Shown here in pieces: positions 1 to 11,629 of a stretch of 64,000 nucleotides of DNA; position 1 is the first letter of the stretch; the number at the start of each line of letters is the position of its first letter. The notes beneath the pieces are model-generated. The model saw nothing but the letters and a program-made list of their open reading frames with translations, was not told the DNA's origin and did no database searches. The stretch is from Streptomyces koelreuteriae (lineage in GTDB: Bacteria > Actinomycetota > Actinomycetes > Streptomycetales > Streptomycetaceae): positions 806,001 to 870,000 of the forward strand of contig NZ_CP075896.1 of NCBI RefSeq assembly GCF_018604545.1. Reading direction: 5' to 3'. The translations under genes were made by a program, and so were the position numbers.

Positions 1-1230
1 CTGGCTGTCGAAGAGGTTGACCGCGTTCGGGGCGGCGACCGGCCCCGAGGTGTGGCGCCACTGGTCGCCGAGGGCGTAGGTGTCCTTCATCCGGGCTTCC
101 ATGGTGGTCATGCCCTTGGAGTCGGGCCAGCCGCGCTCGTAGCGGTACAGCAGCCCGTAGAAGTCGGCGTGGCCCTCGTTCAGCCACAGGTCGGCCCAGG
201 TGGCGGGGCTGACACTGTTGCCGAAGTAGGAGTGGACCAGCTCGTGCATCATGTGCGAGCCGATCTTGCTCTCCTCCTGGAGGAGGTAGTTCGGCTTGTA
301 GATCGTGAGGGTCTGCGTCTCCAGGCCCGTGAAGTCGAAGGCCTGGGGGTCGTCCGAGTTGCACGGCAGCAGGCCGTACGTCTCGAAGGGGTACGCCCCG
401 AGCCGCTGCTCGACCCACTGCACCAGGGCCGGGGTGAGCGCCAGCGCGGGTTCCAGGGCGGCGGCGCGGGCGGTGGGGACGACGTCCCGCAGCGGCAGGC
501 CGTGCGGGCCCTGCCGGTCCTTGATCACATAGTCGCCGACGGTGATCTGCACCACCTCGGTGGCGATGGGCGAGCGGGAGCGGTACGTGTACGCCGTCCG
601 GTCGCCGTCCAGCTGCTCGGTGCGCACGAGCCGGCCGCTCGCGACGCCCCGCAGTCCCCCGGGCACGGTCAGGCGGAAGGTGAAGTCGGCCTTGTCCGAG
701 GGGTGGTCGTTGCAGGGGAAGACGGTGTGCGCGGAATTCGGCTGGCAGCACACGGCGAAGCCGTCCGGGGTGGCGACCCAGCCGGTGTGCGGCAGCGTGC
801 GGCGCGGGTCGGCGGTGTAGTCGACGCACACGGTGACCCGGGCTTTCGCCGGGAGCGTACGCGCGGGGGTGATCCGCAGCTTTTCGGCCACCTGCTCGAA
901 GGCGGCGGGGCGGCCGCCCACGCGGACGGAGCGTATGTCCAGGCCGAGCACGTCGAGGGAGAGGCGGCTCAGCGGCTGGGTGGTGCGGATCCTCAGGGTC
1001 GCGGTGGCCTCGACGAGCCGGGTCGTGGCGTCGTAGGCGAAGTCGAGGTGGTAGGCGGAGACGCGGTAGCCGTCGTTGCCGAGGTCGGGGTAGACGGGGT
1101 CACCGAGGGTCTCCGGGCCCGGGGAGGGGTCGGTGCGGGGGGTCGCCTGGGCCGGGATCCCCGTGGTCAGAGCCGCCGCCGTGCCGATCAGGGCGGCCGC
1201 CGGGGCCGTCACTCTGGTGCGATATCTCAT
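1..1230 (-). CDS. Secreted M1 family metallopeptidase (aminopeptidase), 3' end cut by window
   Basis: Zinc aminopeptidase of the M1 family, probably exported. The ATG at 1230 opens a protein with a basic start (MRYRTRVTAP), a hydrophobic stretch and an Ala-x-Ala type signal cleavage region around residue 28. An N-terminal beta domain follows, then the zinc site HELVH and, about 20 residues later, NEGHADF, which supplies the third ligand Glu. The exopeptidase GxMEN motif is replaced by TGLETQT, a change I associate with secreted actinomycete M1 enzymes. About 410 residues are inside the window and the C-terminus is missing. It is divergent from icd and shares the 1231-1417 control region. Family assignment is firm; the substrate is unknown. 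Confidence 0.92.
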   Translation of the reverse strand, partial: MRYRTRVTAPAAALIGTAAALTTGIPAQATPRTDPSPGPETLGDPVYPDLGNDGYRVSAYHLDFAYDATTRLVEATATLRIRTTQPLSRLSLDVLGLDIRSVRVGGRPAAFEQVAEKLRITPARTLPAKARVTVCVDYTADPRRTLPHTGWVATPDGFAVCCQPNSAHTVFPCNDHPSDKADFTFRLTVPGGLRGVASGRLVRTEQLDGDRTAYTYRSRSPIATEVVQITVGDYVIKDRQGPHGLPLRDVVPTARAAALEPALALTPALVQWVEQRLGAYPFETYGLLPCNSDDPQAFDFTGLETQTLTIYKPNYLLQEESKIGSHMMHELVHSYFGNSVSPATWADLWLNEGHADFYGLLYRYERGWPDSKGMTTMEARMKDTYALGDQWRHTSGPVAAPNAVNLFDSQ

Positions 1231-1285
1231 GGTCCGCTTTCGCTCGGACGGCCGGGTGGTCAGGTCCGGCCGTGTCAGGGAGTGA

Positions 1286-3637
<2,352 letters not shown>

Positions 3638-3662
3638 CGTCAGGACTCACAGAGATCCACCG

Positions 3663-3702
3663 ACTCCGCCCCGGCCGGCACACTGCCCGGCCGGGGCGGA
3701 GT
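3663..3702. terminator. Bidirectional hairpin terminator between icd and the DUF5713 gene
   Basis: A perfect 16-bp GC-rich stem (ACTCCGCCCCGGCCGG and its complement) with an 8-base loop lies between two convergent stop codons. There is only a short T-rich tail (TTCTC), as usual in high-GC actinomycetes. Confidence 0.8.
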
Positions 3703-3704
3703 TC

Positions 3705-4046
3705 TCACCATTCCCGCGGGGCGATCAGTTCCTCCACGTCCGCGTCGGTGAAGCCGTAGGCCTGTGCGATGTGGGCGAAGTCCTCGGCTATCTCCTCGCG
3801 GGCCACCGTCTCGATCTCGCTGTCCGCCGCCTCGAACTCGGCCTCCAGGTCGTTGAACTCCTCCGTGGCCGCGTGGGTCAGGACGTACAGCGCGTCGAGG
3901 TCGGCCGGGCGCTCCGTCTCGATGCGCTCGCACAGGGCGAGCAGGATCGCGCGGCCCCGGTCCAGCACGTGGTCGGGGAAGTAGTCGTCCGCGTACAGAC
4001 CCCCGAGAAACGGATGGGCGCTCACCTGCTGGTTGCTGATCGGCAT
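3705..4046 (-). CDS. DUF5713 family small acidic protein
   Basis: A 113-aa acidic cytosolic protein starting MPISNQQVSAHPFLGGLYAD and ending in ELIAPREW. I recognise this pattern as DUF5713, whose function is unknown. It looks helical, with many Asp/Glu and no membrane segment or signal. The ATG at 4046 was chosen because the family begins MPI-NQQ; the frame stays open further upstream without family similarity. It is divergent from the N-formylglutamate amidohydrolase gene and convergent with icd. Confidence 0.85.
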   Translation of the reverse strand: MPISNQQVSAHPFLGGLYADDYFPDHVLDRGRAILLALCERIETERPADLDALYVLTHAATEEFNDLEAEFEAADSEIETVAREEIAEDFAHIAQAYGFTDADVEELIAPREW

Positions 4047-4127
4047 GACGTCCTCGGCCTCGATGATCCGGCGATATGGCACCTTGATCCTGCCGCACGC
4101 CACTGACAACGCCCCTGGAGCCGCCCC

Positions 4128-4916
4128 ATGACCGACGCCCCGCACTCCTTCGAGCCGCTGGCCGGGGCCTCCGACTCCCCGGTGATCCTGCATGTCCCGC
4201 ACTCCGCGCGGGAGATACCCGAAGACGTACGCGCGGGGATCGTGCTGGGTGACGAGGAGCTGGAGCGGGAGCTGGACCACATCACCGACGGGCACACGGC
4301 GGAGATCGCCGAGGTGGCCGCCGGGCTCGCGGGGGTGGCGCCCTGGCGGTTCGTCAACCGGCTGTCGCGGCTGGTCGTTGACCCCGAGCGGTTTCCGGAC
4401 GAGCGGGAGGAGATGCGGGCCGTCGGTATGGGGGCGGTGTACACGCGGACCACGCACGGCGAGGCGCTGCGGCCCGAGGGCATCGACCCCGAGCCGCTCG
4501 TGGAGCGGTACTTCCGGCCGTACGCGCGGGCGATGACACAGGCCGTGGCGGACCGGCTGGCGGCCACCGGGCGGGCCGTGATCATCGACGTGCACTCCTA
4601 CCCGAGCCGGAGGCTGCCCTACGAACTGCACGGGGACGGTCCCCGGCCGGCGGTCTGTCTCGGCACCGACCCGTTCCACACCTCCCCCGGCCTGCTGGAC
4701 GCCGCCCGCGAGGCGTTCGGGGAGACAGGGCTCGACAGCCCGTTCAGTGGGGCCTACGTCCCCCTGGAGTTCTACGGGAAGCGGCCCGAGGTCGGCGCGC
4801 TCATGGTGGAGATCCGCCGCGACACCTATATGACCGAGCCGGGCGGTCCCGCCGGGGCCGGACTGGAGCGGCTGGCCGGCGCGCTGGCCCGGCTCGTCGA
4901 CGCCGTGTCCCGCTGA
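4128..4916 (+). CDS. N-formylglutamate amidohydrolase
   Basis: Predicted to hydrolyse N-formyl-L-glutamate to formate and glutamate, the last step of one histidine-degradation route. The 262-aa length is normal. Family marks are the early HVPHSAR segment, DGHTAEIA, NRLSRLVVDPERF, the IIDVHSYPS metal-binding region and the late EIRRDTY block. No other hut genes are adjacent, so it may act alone or on a different N-acyl substrate. The ATG at 4128 follows GGAGCCGCC. Confidence 0.92.
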   Translation: MTDAPHSFEPLAGASDSPVILHVPHSAREIPEDVRAGIVLGDEELERELDHITDGHTAEIAEVAAGLAGVAPWRFVNRLSRLVVDPERFPDEREEMRAVGMGAVYTRTTHGEALRPEGIDPEPLVERYFRPYARAMTQAVADRLAATGRAVIIDVHSYPSRRLPYELHGDGPRPAVCLGTDPFHTSPGLLDAAREAFGETGLDSPFSGAYVPLEFYGKRPEVGALMVEIRRDTYMTEPGGPAGAGLERLAGALARLVDAVSR

Positions 4917-4985
4917 GGGGCCGGACGCCACCGGCTGGAGCACTCCCGCGCGACAAGCGGCCGGGGGCACGGTGAGGGTGGGTGC

Positions 4986-6209
4986 ATGACGGAGGAGACC
5001 ACTACGCTGACCGGCCAGGAACCGCCCCCGGTACGGGACTGGCCCGCCCTCGACCTGGACGGGACGGACTTCGACCCGGTCCTCGCGGAGCTGATGCGCG
5101 AGGGGCCGCTGACGCGGATCCGGCTGCCGTTCGGCGAGGGATGGGCATGGCTGGCCACCCGCCACGACGACGTGAAGCTGATCACCAACGATCCGCGGTT
5201 CAGCCGCGCGGAGGTGACAACACGTCAAGTGACGCGGATGGCACCGCACTTCAAACCGCGGCCGGGTTCACTGGCCTTCGCCGACCAGCCCGACCACAAC
5301 CGGCTGCGCAAGGCGGTCGCCGGGGCCTTCACCGTCAGCGCGATGAAGCGGTTGCGGCCCCGCGCGCAGGAGATGCTCGACGAGCTGGTGGACGGGGTCG
5401 TACGGGACGGGCCGCCGGCCGAGCTGATCGAGCGGGTGCTCGAACCGTTCCCGATCGCCCTGGTCAGCGAGGTGATGGGGGTGCCGGCCGCCGACCGGGA
5501 GCAGGTGCACACCTGGACCCGGCAGATCATCTCCACCTCGGGCGGGGCCGAGGCCGCCGACCGGGCCAAGAGCGGTCTGTACGGATGGATCACACAGACG
5601 ATCCGCTCCCGCGCCGACAGCACCGGCGAGGACGTGTACTCCCTGCTGGGCGCCGCCGTGGCGCGTGGCGACCTCAGCGAGCCGGAGGCGATCGGCCTCG
5701 CCGGTCCGCTGCAGATCGGCGGCGAGGCCGTCACCCACAACTGCGGGCAGATGCTCTGTCTGCTGCTCACCCGGCCCGAGTTGCGGCAGTGGTGGCTGGA
5801 GCGGCCCGAGGCCCGTGACGCGCTGCTGGACGAGTTGCTGCGCTTCATCCCCCACCGCAGCTCCGTGGGCCTGGCGCGGATCGCCCTGGAGGACGTCGAC
5901 CTGCACGGACACCGCATCCGCGCGGGCGAGGCGGTGTACGTCTCCTACCTCGCCGCCAACCGCGACCCGGACGTCTTCCCCGAGCCGGACCGGATCGACC
6001 CCGGCCGCGCCCCCAACCCGCACCTGGCCCTCGGCAACGGCCCGCACTACTGCACCGGCGCCGTCCTGGCCCGCCTCCAGACCGAACTGCTGCTCGCAAC
6101 CCTGCTGGACCGGCTCCCGGACCTGCGGCTCGCGGTCCCGGCCGACCAGGTCGAGTGGCGGCGCAGGACGATGATCCGGGGGCCGCGGACGCTGCCGTGC
6201 ACCTGGTGA
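4986..6209 (+). CDS. Cytochrome P450
   Basis: Soluble 407-aa bacterial class I P450 monooxygenase with a proline-rich N-terminus. The ExxR motif is ELLR in the K-helix, and the heme loop reads LALGNGPHYCTGA with the Cys ligand near residue 355. The I-helix carries GGEAVTHN rather than the usual AGxET/T, and the first residue of the heme motif is Leu instead of Phe. Both are mild departures from consensus. No ferredoxin or partner enzyme is next to it, so the substrate cannot be inferred. It converges with the acidic protein gene at 6235, with no clear terminator between. Confidence 0.93.
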   Translation: MTEETTTLTGQEPPPVRDWPALDLDGTDFDPVLAELMREGPLTRIRLPFGEGWAWLATRHDDVKLITNDPRFSRAEVTTRQVTRMAPHFKPRPGSLAFADQPDHNRLRKAVAGAFTVSAMKRLRPRAQEMLDELVDGVVRDGPPAELIERVLEPFPIALVSEVMGVPAADREQVHTWTRQIISTSGGAEAADRAKSGLYGWITQTIRSRADSTGEDVYSLLGAAVARGDLSEPEAIGLAGPLQIGGEAVTHNCGQMLCLLLTRPELRQWWLERPEARDALLDELLRFIPHRSSVGLARIALEDVDLHGHRIRAGEAVYVSYLAANRDPDVFPEPDRIDPGRAPNPHLALGNGPHYCTGAVLARLQTELLLATLLDRLPDLRLAVPADQVEWRRRTMIRGPRTLPCTW

Positions 6210-6234
6210 CCCGGGAGCGCCCGCGACCAGGTGG

Positions 6235-6723
6235 CTAGGCCCGCAGCCACTCCGTCACCACGACATCCCCGCCGGTCCGCAGCCGTAGCGCGAACGGGCC
6301 GGAGAGCGGTGCGTCGCCGGTGAAGCGGCCCAGGTCGTCGGCCGTGAGCGGGGAGCCGGGGCGGGGGCCGCCCAGGACCTCGATCCGGGCCGGTTGCGGG
6401 GGCAGCACCTGTCCCATGAGCCCCTGTGGGGTGACCTCGACGTCGACGGTGACCTCGCCCGCCCGGAAGGTCAGCATCCTGGGCGCGTCGGTGTCGCCCC
6501 GCACCGGGAGGGCGTCGACCAGCGAGTCGAAGGTCAGCTCGGCGACCCGGGCGTCGAGGTCGTGCAGCGCGTACGCGTCGACGGCGATCTGCTGGAGCTG
6601 CGCGGGCACCGGGTCGAGGACGGCGGCGGCCTGCCGCAGTTCCTCCTCCAGCAGTCCGGCGTCGAACTCGTCGTCCGTCCAGTCCTCTTCGCTGATCAGG
6701 CCGTCGTCGTTCATGTCGCTCAT
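6235..6723 (-). CDS. Acidic protein translationally coupled to the ECF-like sigma factor
   Basis: A 162-aa cytosolic protein with a very acidic N-terminus (MSDMNDDGLISEEDWTDDEF) followed by what looks like a beta-rich domain. No membrane segment and no HxxxCxxC zinc motif of classical anti-sigma factors is visible. Its ATG overlaps the TGA of the sigma gene (ATGA, 6720-6723), so the two are translated together. By position it may be an anti-sigma factor or sigma partner, but this is inference; I do not recognise the family. Confidence 0.8.
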   Translation of the reverse strand: MSDMNDDGLISEEDWTDDEFDAGLLEEELRQAAAVLDPVPAQLQQIAVDAYALHDLDARVAELTFDSLVDALPVRGDTDAPRMLTFRAGEVTVDVEVTPQGLMGQVLPPQPARIEVLGGPRPGSPLTADDLGRFTGDAPLSGPFALRLRTGGDVVVTEWLRA

Positions 6724-7295
6724 ATCGCCCCCCGTGCCTCGAGCCGGGCCCGCAGACGCCGCAGACAGCGCTGGCGCAGCGGTCCGATGCTGCCCACCGC
6801 GATACCGAGCGCGGCGGACACGTCCTGATAGCTGGGCGGCGGCGTGGCCATCAGCACACGCAGCAACTGCCTGCACCGCTCGCCCAGTTCCTCGAACTCC
6901 TGCCACAGCCGCCGTACGCGTTCGCTCTGGGCGGCGGCCTCCTCGGAGTCGAGCAGCGACTGTTCGGGCGTGCCCTCCTCGCTGACCCGGTCCAGGATCT
7001 GTGGATCGTCCGTCAGGGTCAGCCGTTGCGAGCTGCGGATGACCTTCAGGCACTCGTGGCGCGCCGTGCTCGCCAGCCACGCGCCCGCCTTGCCGGGTTC
7101 ACGAATGCGCCCGAGGTGCTGGGCGAAGCGGAACCACGCCGTCTGGTACACCTCGTGGGCGTCCGCGTCGGAGAGCCGGTGGGCGCGCACCACGGACCAC
7201 ACCAGCGGGCTCAGCCCCTCCACGAGCGCCTTCCAGGCCGCCGCGTCGCCGTCGGCGGCCGCCTGGACGAGCGCGCCGGCATCAGTACGGTCCAC
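6720..7295 (-). CDS. ECF-like RNA polymerase sigma factor
   Basis: A 191-aa sigma-70 family protein. Region 2 spans about residues 25-90 (LSDADAHEVYQTAWFRFAQH, then GAWLASTARHECLKVIR). Region 4 is near the C-terminus (YQDVSAALGIAVGSIGPLRQ, then RCLRRLRARL). The GTG at 7295 has GGGGTGGGG upstream. It directs RNA polymerase to a small regulon that may include the neighbouring peptidase genes. It lies downstream of the S8 peptidase gene on the same strand (62-base gap) and is coupled to the acidic protein. Confidence 0.88.
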   Translation of the reverse strand: MDRTDAGALVQAAADGDAAAWKALVEGLSPLVWSVVRAHRLSDADAHEVYQTAWFRFAQHLGRIREPGKAGAWLASTARHECLKVIRSSQRLTLTDDPQILDRVSEEGTPEQSLLDSEEAAAQSERVRRLWQEFEELGERCRQLLRVLMATPPPSYQDVSAALGIAVGSIGPLRQRCLRRLRARLEARGAI

Positions 7296-7357
7296 AGCAG
7301 CCCCACCCCTCGAGTACGGCAGGTCATGGTACGCCGTGGAGGGGGCGGCTTCGGCCC

Positions 7358-8797
7358 TCACGGGCCGGGGACCAGGCGCACGACCGGGACCGGGCGCCAC
7401 GTGGGCGGACGCAGCGCGGGGACGTGCGCCCCGCGCACTTCGGCGAGCCCGGTGTTGGCGGCGAGCAGCTGCTGCCGGGCCGCGCGCGGGTCGGTCTCCT
7501 TGTGCGCCGTCATATGGGCGGCGACCATGCCCGCGGTCATGGGCGTGGCGAAGGAGGTGCCGCTCCACTGCGCGTACCCCTCGAACATCACCTGGTCCGG
7601 CTTCGCGGCCGCGTTCTTGTCGTTCCCGTCGCTCAGCACTCCGGTGTGGCGGGGGTGACGGCAGGTGCAGCCGTAGCGGAAGCCGTAGCGGCAGGAGTCG
7701 TACGTGGAGTGCTGGTACACGTACGGGACGGGTGTCTCGAAGCCGGTGAGGGCGCTGGTGAGGCGCTCGCCGGGGGCGTAGACCCGCACCCAGGGGCCGT
7801 GGTTGGTGAAGCAGGCGCCGAACTCGCCGTCGCTGCGCAGGGCGCCGACGGACAGCACCGAGTCCTCCCAGCCGGGGAGGTCGGCGTAGGCGGCGGGCCA
7901 GAAGGGCGTGGCGCTGCCGTTGTTCCCGGCCGCGGCGACCAGCAGGGTGCGCTGCTCGCGCAGTTCCCGCATGAAGTTCTCCACGCCGAGCAGGCCGTCG
8001 GTGCGGCCGTTGGAGGTGCCGGCGGAGAGGCTGAGGACGTCGGGCCAGCCGCCGGCGTCGACGGCCTCGAAGAGCTTCTCGCCGAACTCCGACTCCAGGA
8101 TGGCGCCCGCGTCGTTGAGGCTGCCGCGCACGGTGATGTCGGTGTTGGGCGCGACGGCGGCGACGAGCCCGGCGATGAACGTGCCGTGGCCGACGTACTG
8201 CTGGAGGATGCCCTGCTCGTCGCACTCCTGAACCTGGGCGTCGCCGTCGGTGTGGGAGAGCAGGTCGCAGGAGCGGTAGTCCTTCATCAGCCCGGTGTCG
8301 ACGACGAGGACACCGACGGCGGTGTCCGGGTCGTACGCCGTGTCGGCGGCGGCCGGGTTGAGCGGTTCGCTGAGCGGGACGGGGACCGGTTCGTCGCCGG
8401 GGCAGGCGTTGACCGCGATGTGGACGACATGGTTGCGGGCGGCCATCCGGTGCCCGGCCCGGTCCTCCCGTTCGCGCACGGAGCGCAGCGCCTGGGCGAC
8501 GGCGCGGTCGGCTTCCCGGCCGCCCTCATCGGGGTCGCCGACGCGGATGCGGGTGATGCCGCTGCGGTTGGTGCGCGGGCCGGCCCGGCGGATCTGGTCC
8601 TGGTCGAGGTCGGGGGCCGCCGTGAAGTGGGCCCGTACGGTGTCCTCGACAATGCCGGCCTCCTCGCCGTCGCGGACGAGGACGACGCCCTTCTCGTACA
8701 TGAACTCGGCCGAGTCGTCCGGGCCCATCGCGAGGGGGACGTCCGGCATCGAGCGCTGGATCTGTTCGAACTGCTCGTGGAATCGCTGAGGTGCCAT
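7358..8797 (-). CDS. S8 family (subtilisin-like) serine peptidase without signal peptide
   Basis: 479-aa subtilase with an intact triad: Asp about 167 (VVDTGL), His about 204 (GHGTFIAGLV) and Ser about 415 (GTSFATPMTAG), plus the oxyanion Asn in AAAGNNGS. The first 150 residues form a non-secretory N-domain with no signal or membrane helix, so the enzyme probably works in the cytosol. A Cys-rich insertion (YDSCRYGFRYGCTCRH) precedes the catalytic Ser. The ATG at 8797 follows GGGAGGACC. It is divergent from the TPR-CHAT gene and upstream of the sigma/acidic pair, an arrangement suggesting a proteolytic signalling or stress-response module. Confidence 0.92.
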   Translation of the reverse strand: MAPQRFHEQFEQIQRSMPDVPLAMGPDDSAEFMYEKGVVLVRDGEEAGIVEDTVRAHFTAAPDLDQDQIRRAGPRTNRSGITRIRVGDPDEGGREADRAVAQALRSVREREDRAGHRMAARNHVVHIAVNACPGDEPVPVPLSEPLNPAAADTAYDPDTAVGVLVVDTGLMKDYRSCDLLSHTDGDAQVQECDEQGILQQYVGHGTFIAGLVAAVAPNTDITVRGSLNDAGAILESEFGEKLFEAVDAGGWPDVLSLSAGTSNGRTDGLLGVENFMRELREQRTLLVAAAGNNGSATPFWPAAYADLPGWEDSVLSVGALRSDGEFGACFTNHGPWVRVYAPGERLTSALTGFETPVPYVYQHSTYDSCRYGFRYGCTCRHPRHTGVLSDGNDKNAAAKPDQVMFEGYAQWSGTSFATPMTAGMVAAHMTAHKETDPRAARQQLLAANTGLAEVRGAHVPALRPPTWRPVPVVRLVPGP

Positions 8798-8947
8798 GGC
8801 GGGTCCTCCCACTGGGCGACGGCGTCGGTCGGTGCGGCGGAGCGGTCGTCGGTACGCGCCGATCCTCCTCGACATGAGCCGCGGGACGGTCATTTGATAC
8901 AGCGCCGGACCTGTGGGGTGTGGTCGGGGGCCACTACCATCCGAGGA

Positions 8948-11554
8948 GTGACAGCGGGAAACGACTCGGTGGCGGCACTGCTGCCGATGGTGTTCGCCGA
9001 TCCGGGCGAGGCTCTGACGCGGGCCCGGGCGCTGCTCGACGCCGATCCCGACCCGTCGCACGCCTCCGTCGCCCATCAGGTGATCGGCATCTGGCAGCGG
9101 GACTTCGGCGATCTGCGGCTCGCGCTGAACCATCTGCGCCGGGCCCGGGACTTCGCGGCGCGCGCGGACTCGGCCGACCGGGAGGCGGACGTGCTGGCCA
9201 CGCTGGGCGTGGCGCTGGTGCACGCGGGCCGGACCCGGGAGGGCCTGGCGGCGTTCGAGCGGGGGGTCGCGCGGGGCGGCGGGCACACCCGGGCGCGGGT
9301 GCTGTACCGGCGGGCGTACGTGTGGTGGGTGCTCGGCCGGCATCGCGAGGCGCTGGAGGACGTACGCCGGGCGGTTCCCGTGCTGCGGCAGGCGGAGGAC
9401 GTGATCTGGACGGCGCGGGCACTGACCCTGCGGGCGACCGTGCATCTGGCGCTGGGGTCGGTGGAGCGGGCCGAGGCGGACTTCACCGCGGCCGAGGCGC
9501 TGTGGGACACCACCGGCCAGGAGCACGACAAGGCCGACGCGGTGGAGAGCCGGGGGCTCGCCGCGTTCCGCTCCGGTGACGTGCCGGTGGCGCTGCGACT
9601 GCTCGACGAGGCGGAGGAGCGGTACGCCCGGCTCGGCACGCCGACGTTCATGCTGAACATCCGGCGCTGCGAGGTGCTGATGGCGGCCGGGCTCGCGCCC
9701 GAGGCGCTGGCCGAGGCGGACGCGGCGATCAGAAAGCTCGACGGGATAGGCGGGCAGTCCACACGCAAGGCGGAGCTGCTGCTCGCCGCCGCGCGGGCCG
9801 CCCGGCTGGCCGGGGATCCGCACACCGCGATCGCCCGTGCCGCCCTCGCGGTACGGCTGTTCGCCGGGCAGCGGCGCACCTGGTGGGAGACGCACGCCCG
9901 GCTGGTGCTGATCGAGGCGCGGCACGCGGCCGGGCGGGGTTCGGGACGGCTGGTCGCCGACGCCGCCGCGGTGGCGGAGAAGCTGGCCTCGTTCGGGGCT
10001 CCGGCCGCGCCGGAGGCGTCGCTGCTGGCGGGCCGGATCGCGCTGGGCCTGGGCTGGACGGCGGACGCGGAGCGGCATCTGGCCGTCGCCGCCCGCAGCA
10101 GGCACGGCGGTCCGCCGCTGGCGCGGATGACGGGCTGGGCGGCGCAGGCGCTGCGGGCCCGGGCCGCCGGGTCGGCCCGGGGTGTGCTGGAGGCCTGCCG
10201 GCGGGGTCTGGACGTGCTGGACGACCACCGGATGACGCTGGGCGCCTCGGAGCTCAGGGCGCGCGCCACCGAGCAGGGCGCGGAGCTGGCCGCGCTCGCC
10301 CAGCGGGCGTCTCTCGTGTCGGGCGGGCCGCGGCGGCTGCTGGTGTGGAGCGAGCGCTGGCGGGCCACCGTGCTGTCCACGGCGCCGACCCGGCCGCCCG
10401 CCGATCCGGAACTGCTCAGCGGCATGACGGCGTTCCGTGAGATCGCCTCCCGTGCGGAGGCCGCCCGGATGGAGGGCCGGCCGGTCCTGGCGCTGGAGCG
10501 TGAACAGCGCCGCCTGGAGCGGGAGATCCGCTCCCGGACCCTGCACATGCGGGGCGAGGCGCCCGGGGCCGGGGACCGCTTCGAGGTCGGCACGCTGCTG
10601 GAGCGGCTGGGCGACGAGGTGCGGCTGGTGGAACTCGCCGTGCTCGACGGGCGGGTGCAGGTGCTGCTGTGCGGGCAGGGGCGGGTGCGCCGGTTCGAGG
10701 CCGGGCTGCTGGCCGAGGCGGAGACGGAGGCCGAGCACGTCCAGGCCGGGCTGCGGCGGCTGGCCCATCCCGGGGCGGAGGCGCGCCTTCCGGTGGTGGA
10801 GGCGGCCGGGCGCCGGCTGGAGGAGCTGCTGCTCGGCCCGGCGGCGGCGCACCTGGGCGGCGGACCGGTGGTGATCGTGCCGCCGGGGCGGCTGCACCGG
10901 GTGCCGTGGGCGCTGCTGCCGTCGCTGCGGGAGCGGGTGCTCAGCGTGTCGCCGTCGGCGGGCAGTTGGCTGCGGGCCAAGGAGACCGCGCCGCCGCCGG
11001 ACGGCTGCCATGTGCTGGTACGCGGCCCGGGACTGGCGACCGGCGGCGCCGAGGTGCCCGAGCTGGCCGGCCGGTACGGCTGTGCGACGGTCCTGGAGGA
11101 GGGCGAGGCGCGGGTGCCTCGGGTGCTGGAGGAGCTGGACGGGGCCGCGCTGGCCCATATCGCCGCGCACGGCACGTTCCGCGCGGACAGCCCGCTGTTC
11201 TCGTCCCTGCGGATGGCCGACGGGCCGATCGTCGTGCACGACTTCGAGCGGCTGGACCGCAGCCCGTACCGGATCATCCTGTCCTGCTGCGACACCGCCC
11301 GCCTCGCGTCCGTCGGGGCCGACGAACTGCTGGGCCTGGTCACCGCGTTGCTGCCGCTGGGCACGGCCGGGGTGGTGGCGTGCAGCGCGCCCGTCAACGA
11401 TGCCGCGGTGGTGCCGCTGATGCTGGCGCTGCACAAGGGCCTCGACGCCGGCCTGTCCCTGGCGGAGGCGCTGCGCGACGCCCGGGCCGCCCTGCCGGGC
11501 GACGCGCTGCACCAGGCGACGGGGTGGGCGTTCTCGGCGTTCGGGGCGGCCTGA
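8948..11554 (+). CDS. TPR repeat protein with C-terminal CHAT (caspase-like) protease domain
   Basis: 868-aa protein. Helical TPR-like repeats fill about residues 1-420, a linker with coiled-coil character follows (ALEREQRRLEREIRS), and a CHAT domain covers about 600-868. The catalytic dyad is present: His about 741 in AHIAAHGTF and Cys about 780 in LSCCDTARLAS. CHAT proteases are caspase relatives; in other bacteria TPR-CHAT proteins cleave partners after target recognition. The GTG at 8948 is chosen because similarity begins there. TACCAT ends 7 bases upstream, fitting a -10 box and a leaderless mRNA. GTG 8918 is an in-frame alternative. Confidence 0.9.
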   Translation: MTAGNDSVAALLPMVFADPGEALTRARALLDADPDPSHASVAHQVIGIWQRDFGDLRLALNHLRRARDFAARADSADREADVLATLGVALVHAGRTREGLAAFERGVARGGGHTRARVLYRRAYVWWVLGRHREALEDVRRAVPVLRQAEDVIWTARALTLRATVHLALGSVERAEADFTAAEALWDTTGQEHDKADAVESRGLAAFRSGDVPVALRLLDEAEERYARLGTPTFMLNIRRCEVLMAAGLAPEALAEADAAIRKLDGIGGQSTRKAELLLAAARAARLAGDPHTAIARAALAVRLFAGQRRTWWETHARLVLIEARHAAGRGSGRLVADAAAVAEKLASFGAPAAPEASLLAGRIALGLGWTADAERHLAVAARSRHGGPPLARMTGWAAQALRARAAGSARGVLEACRRGLDVLDDHRMTLGASELRARATEQGAELAALAQRASLVSGGPRRLLVWSERWRATVLSTAPTRPPADPELLSGMTAFREIASRAEAARMEGRPVLALEREQRRLEREIRSRTLHMRGEAPGAGDRFEVGTLLERLGDEVRLVELAVLDGRVQVLLCGQGRVRRFEAGLLAEAETEAEHVQAGLRRLAHPGAEARLPVVEAAGRRLEELLLGPAAAHLGGGPVVIVPPGRLHRVPWALLPSLRERVLSVSPSAGSWLRAKETAPPPDGCHVLVRGPGLATGGAEVPELAGRYGCATVLEEGEARVPRVLEELDGAALAHIAAHGTFRADSPLFSSLRMADGPIVVHDFERLDRSPYRIILSCCDTARLASVGADELLGLVTALLPLGTAGVVACSAPVNDAAVVPLMLALHKGLDAGLSLAEALRDARAALPGDALHQATGWAFSAFGAA

Positions 11555-11629
11555 GGGCGCGGGGCTTGGGGCGGGGCTCGGGGGCAGGGCTCCGGGGCGG
11601 GGCTCCGGGGCGGCGCTGGCGGGCCGGGG
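11555..11629. other. Degenerate GC-rich flank of the tandem array
   Basis: Non-coding stretch after the CHAT gene. It holds decayed 13-14 base versions of the repeat (CTCGGGGGCAGGG, CTCCGGGGCGGGG and similar), so the array probably grew from this sequence. Confidence 0.5.
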
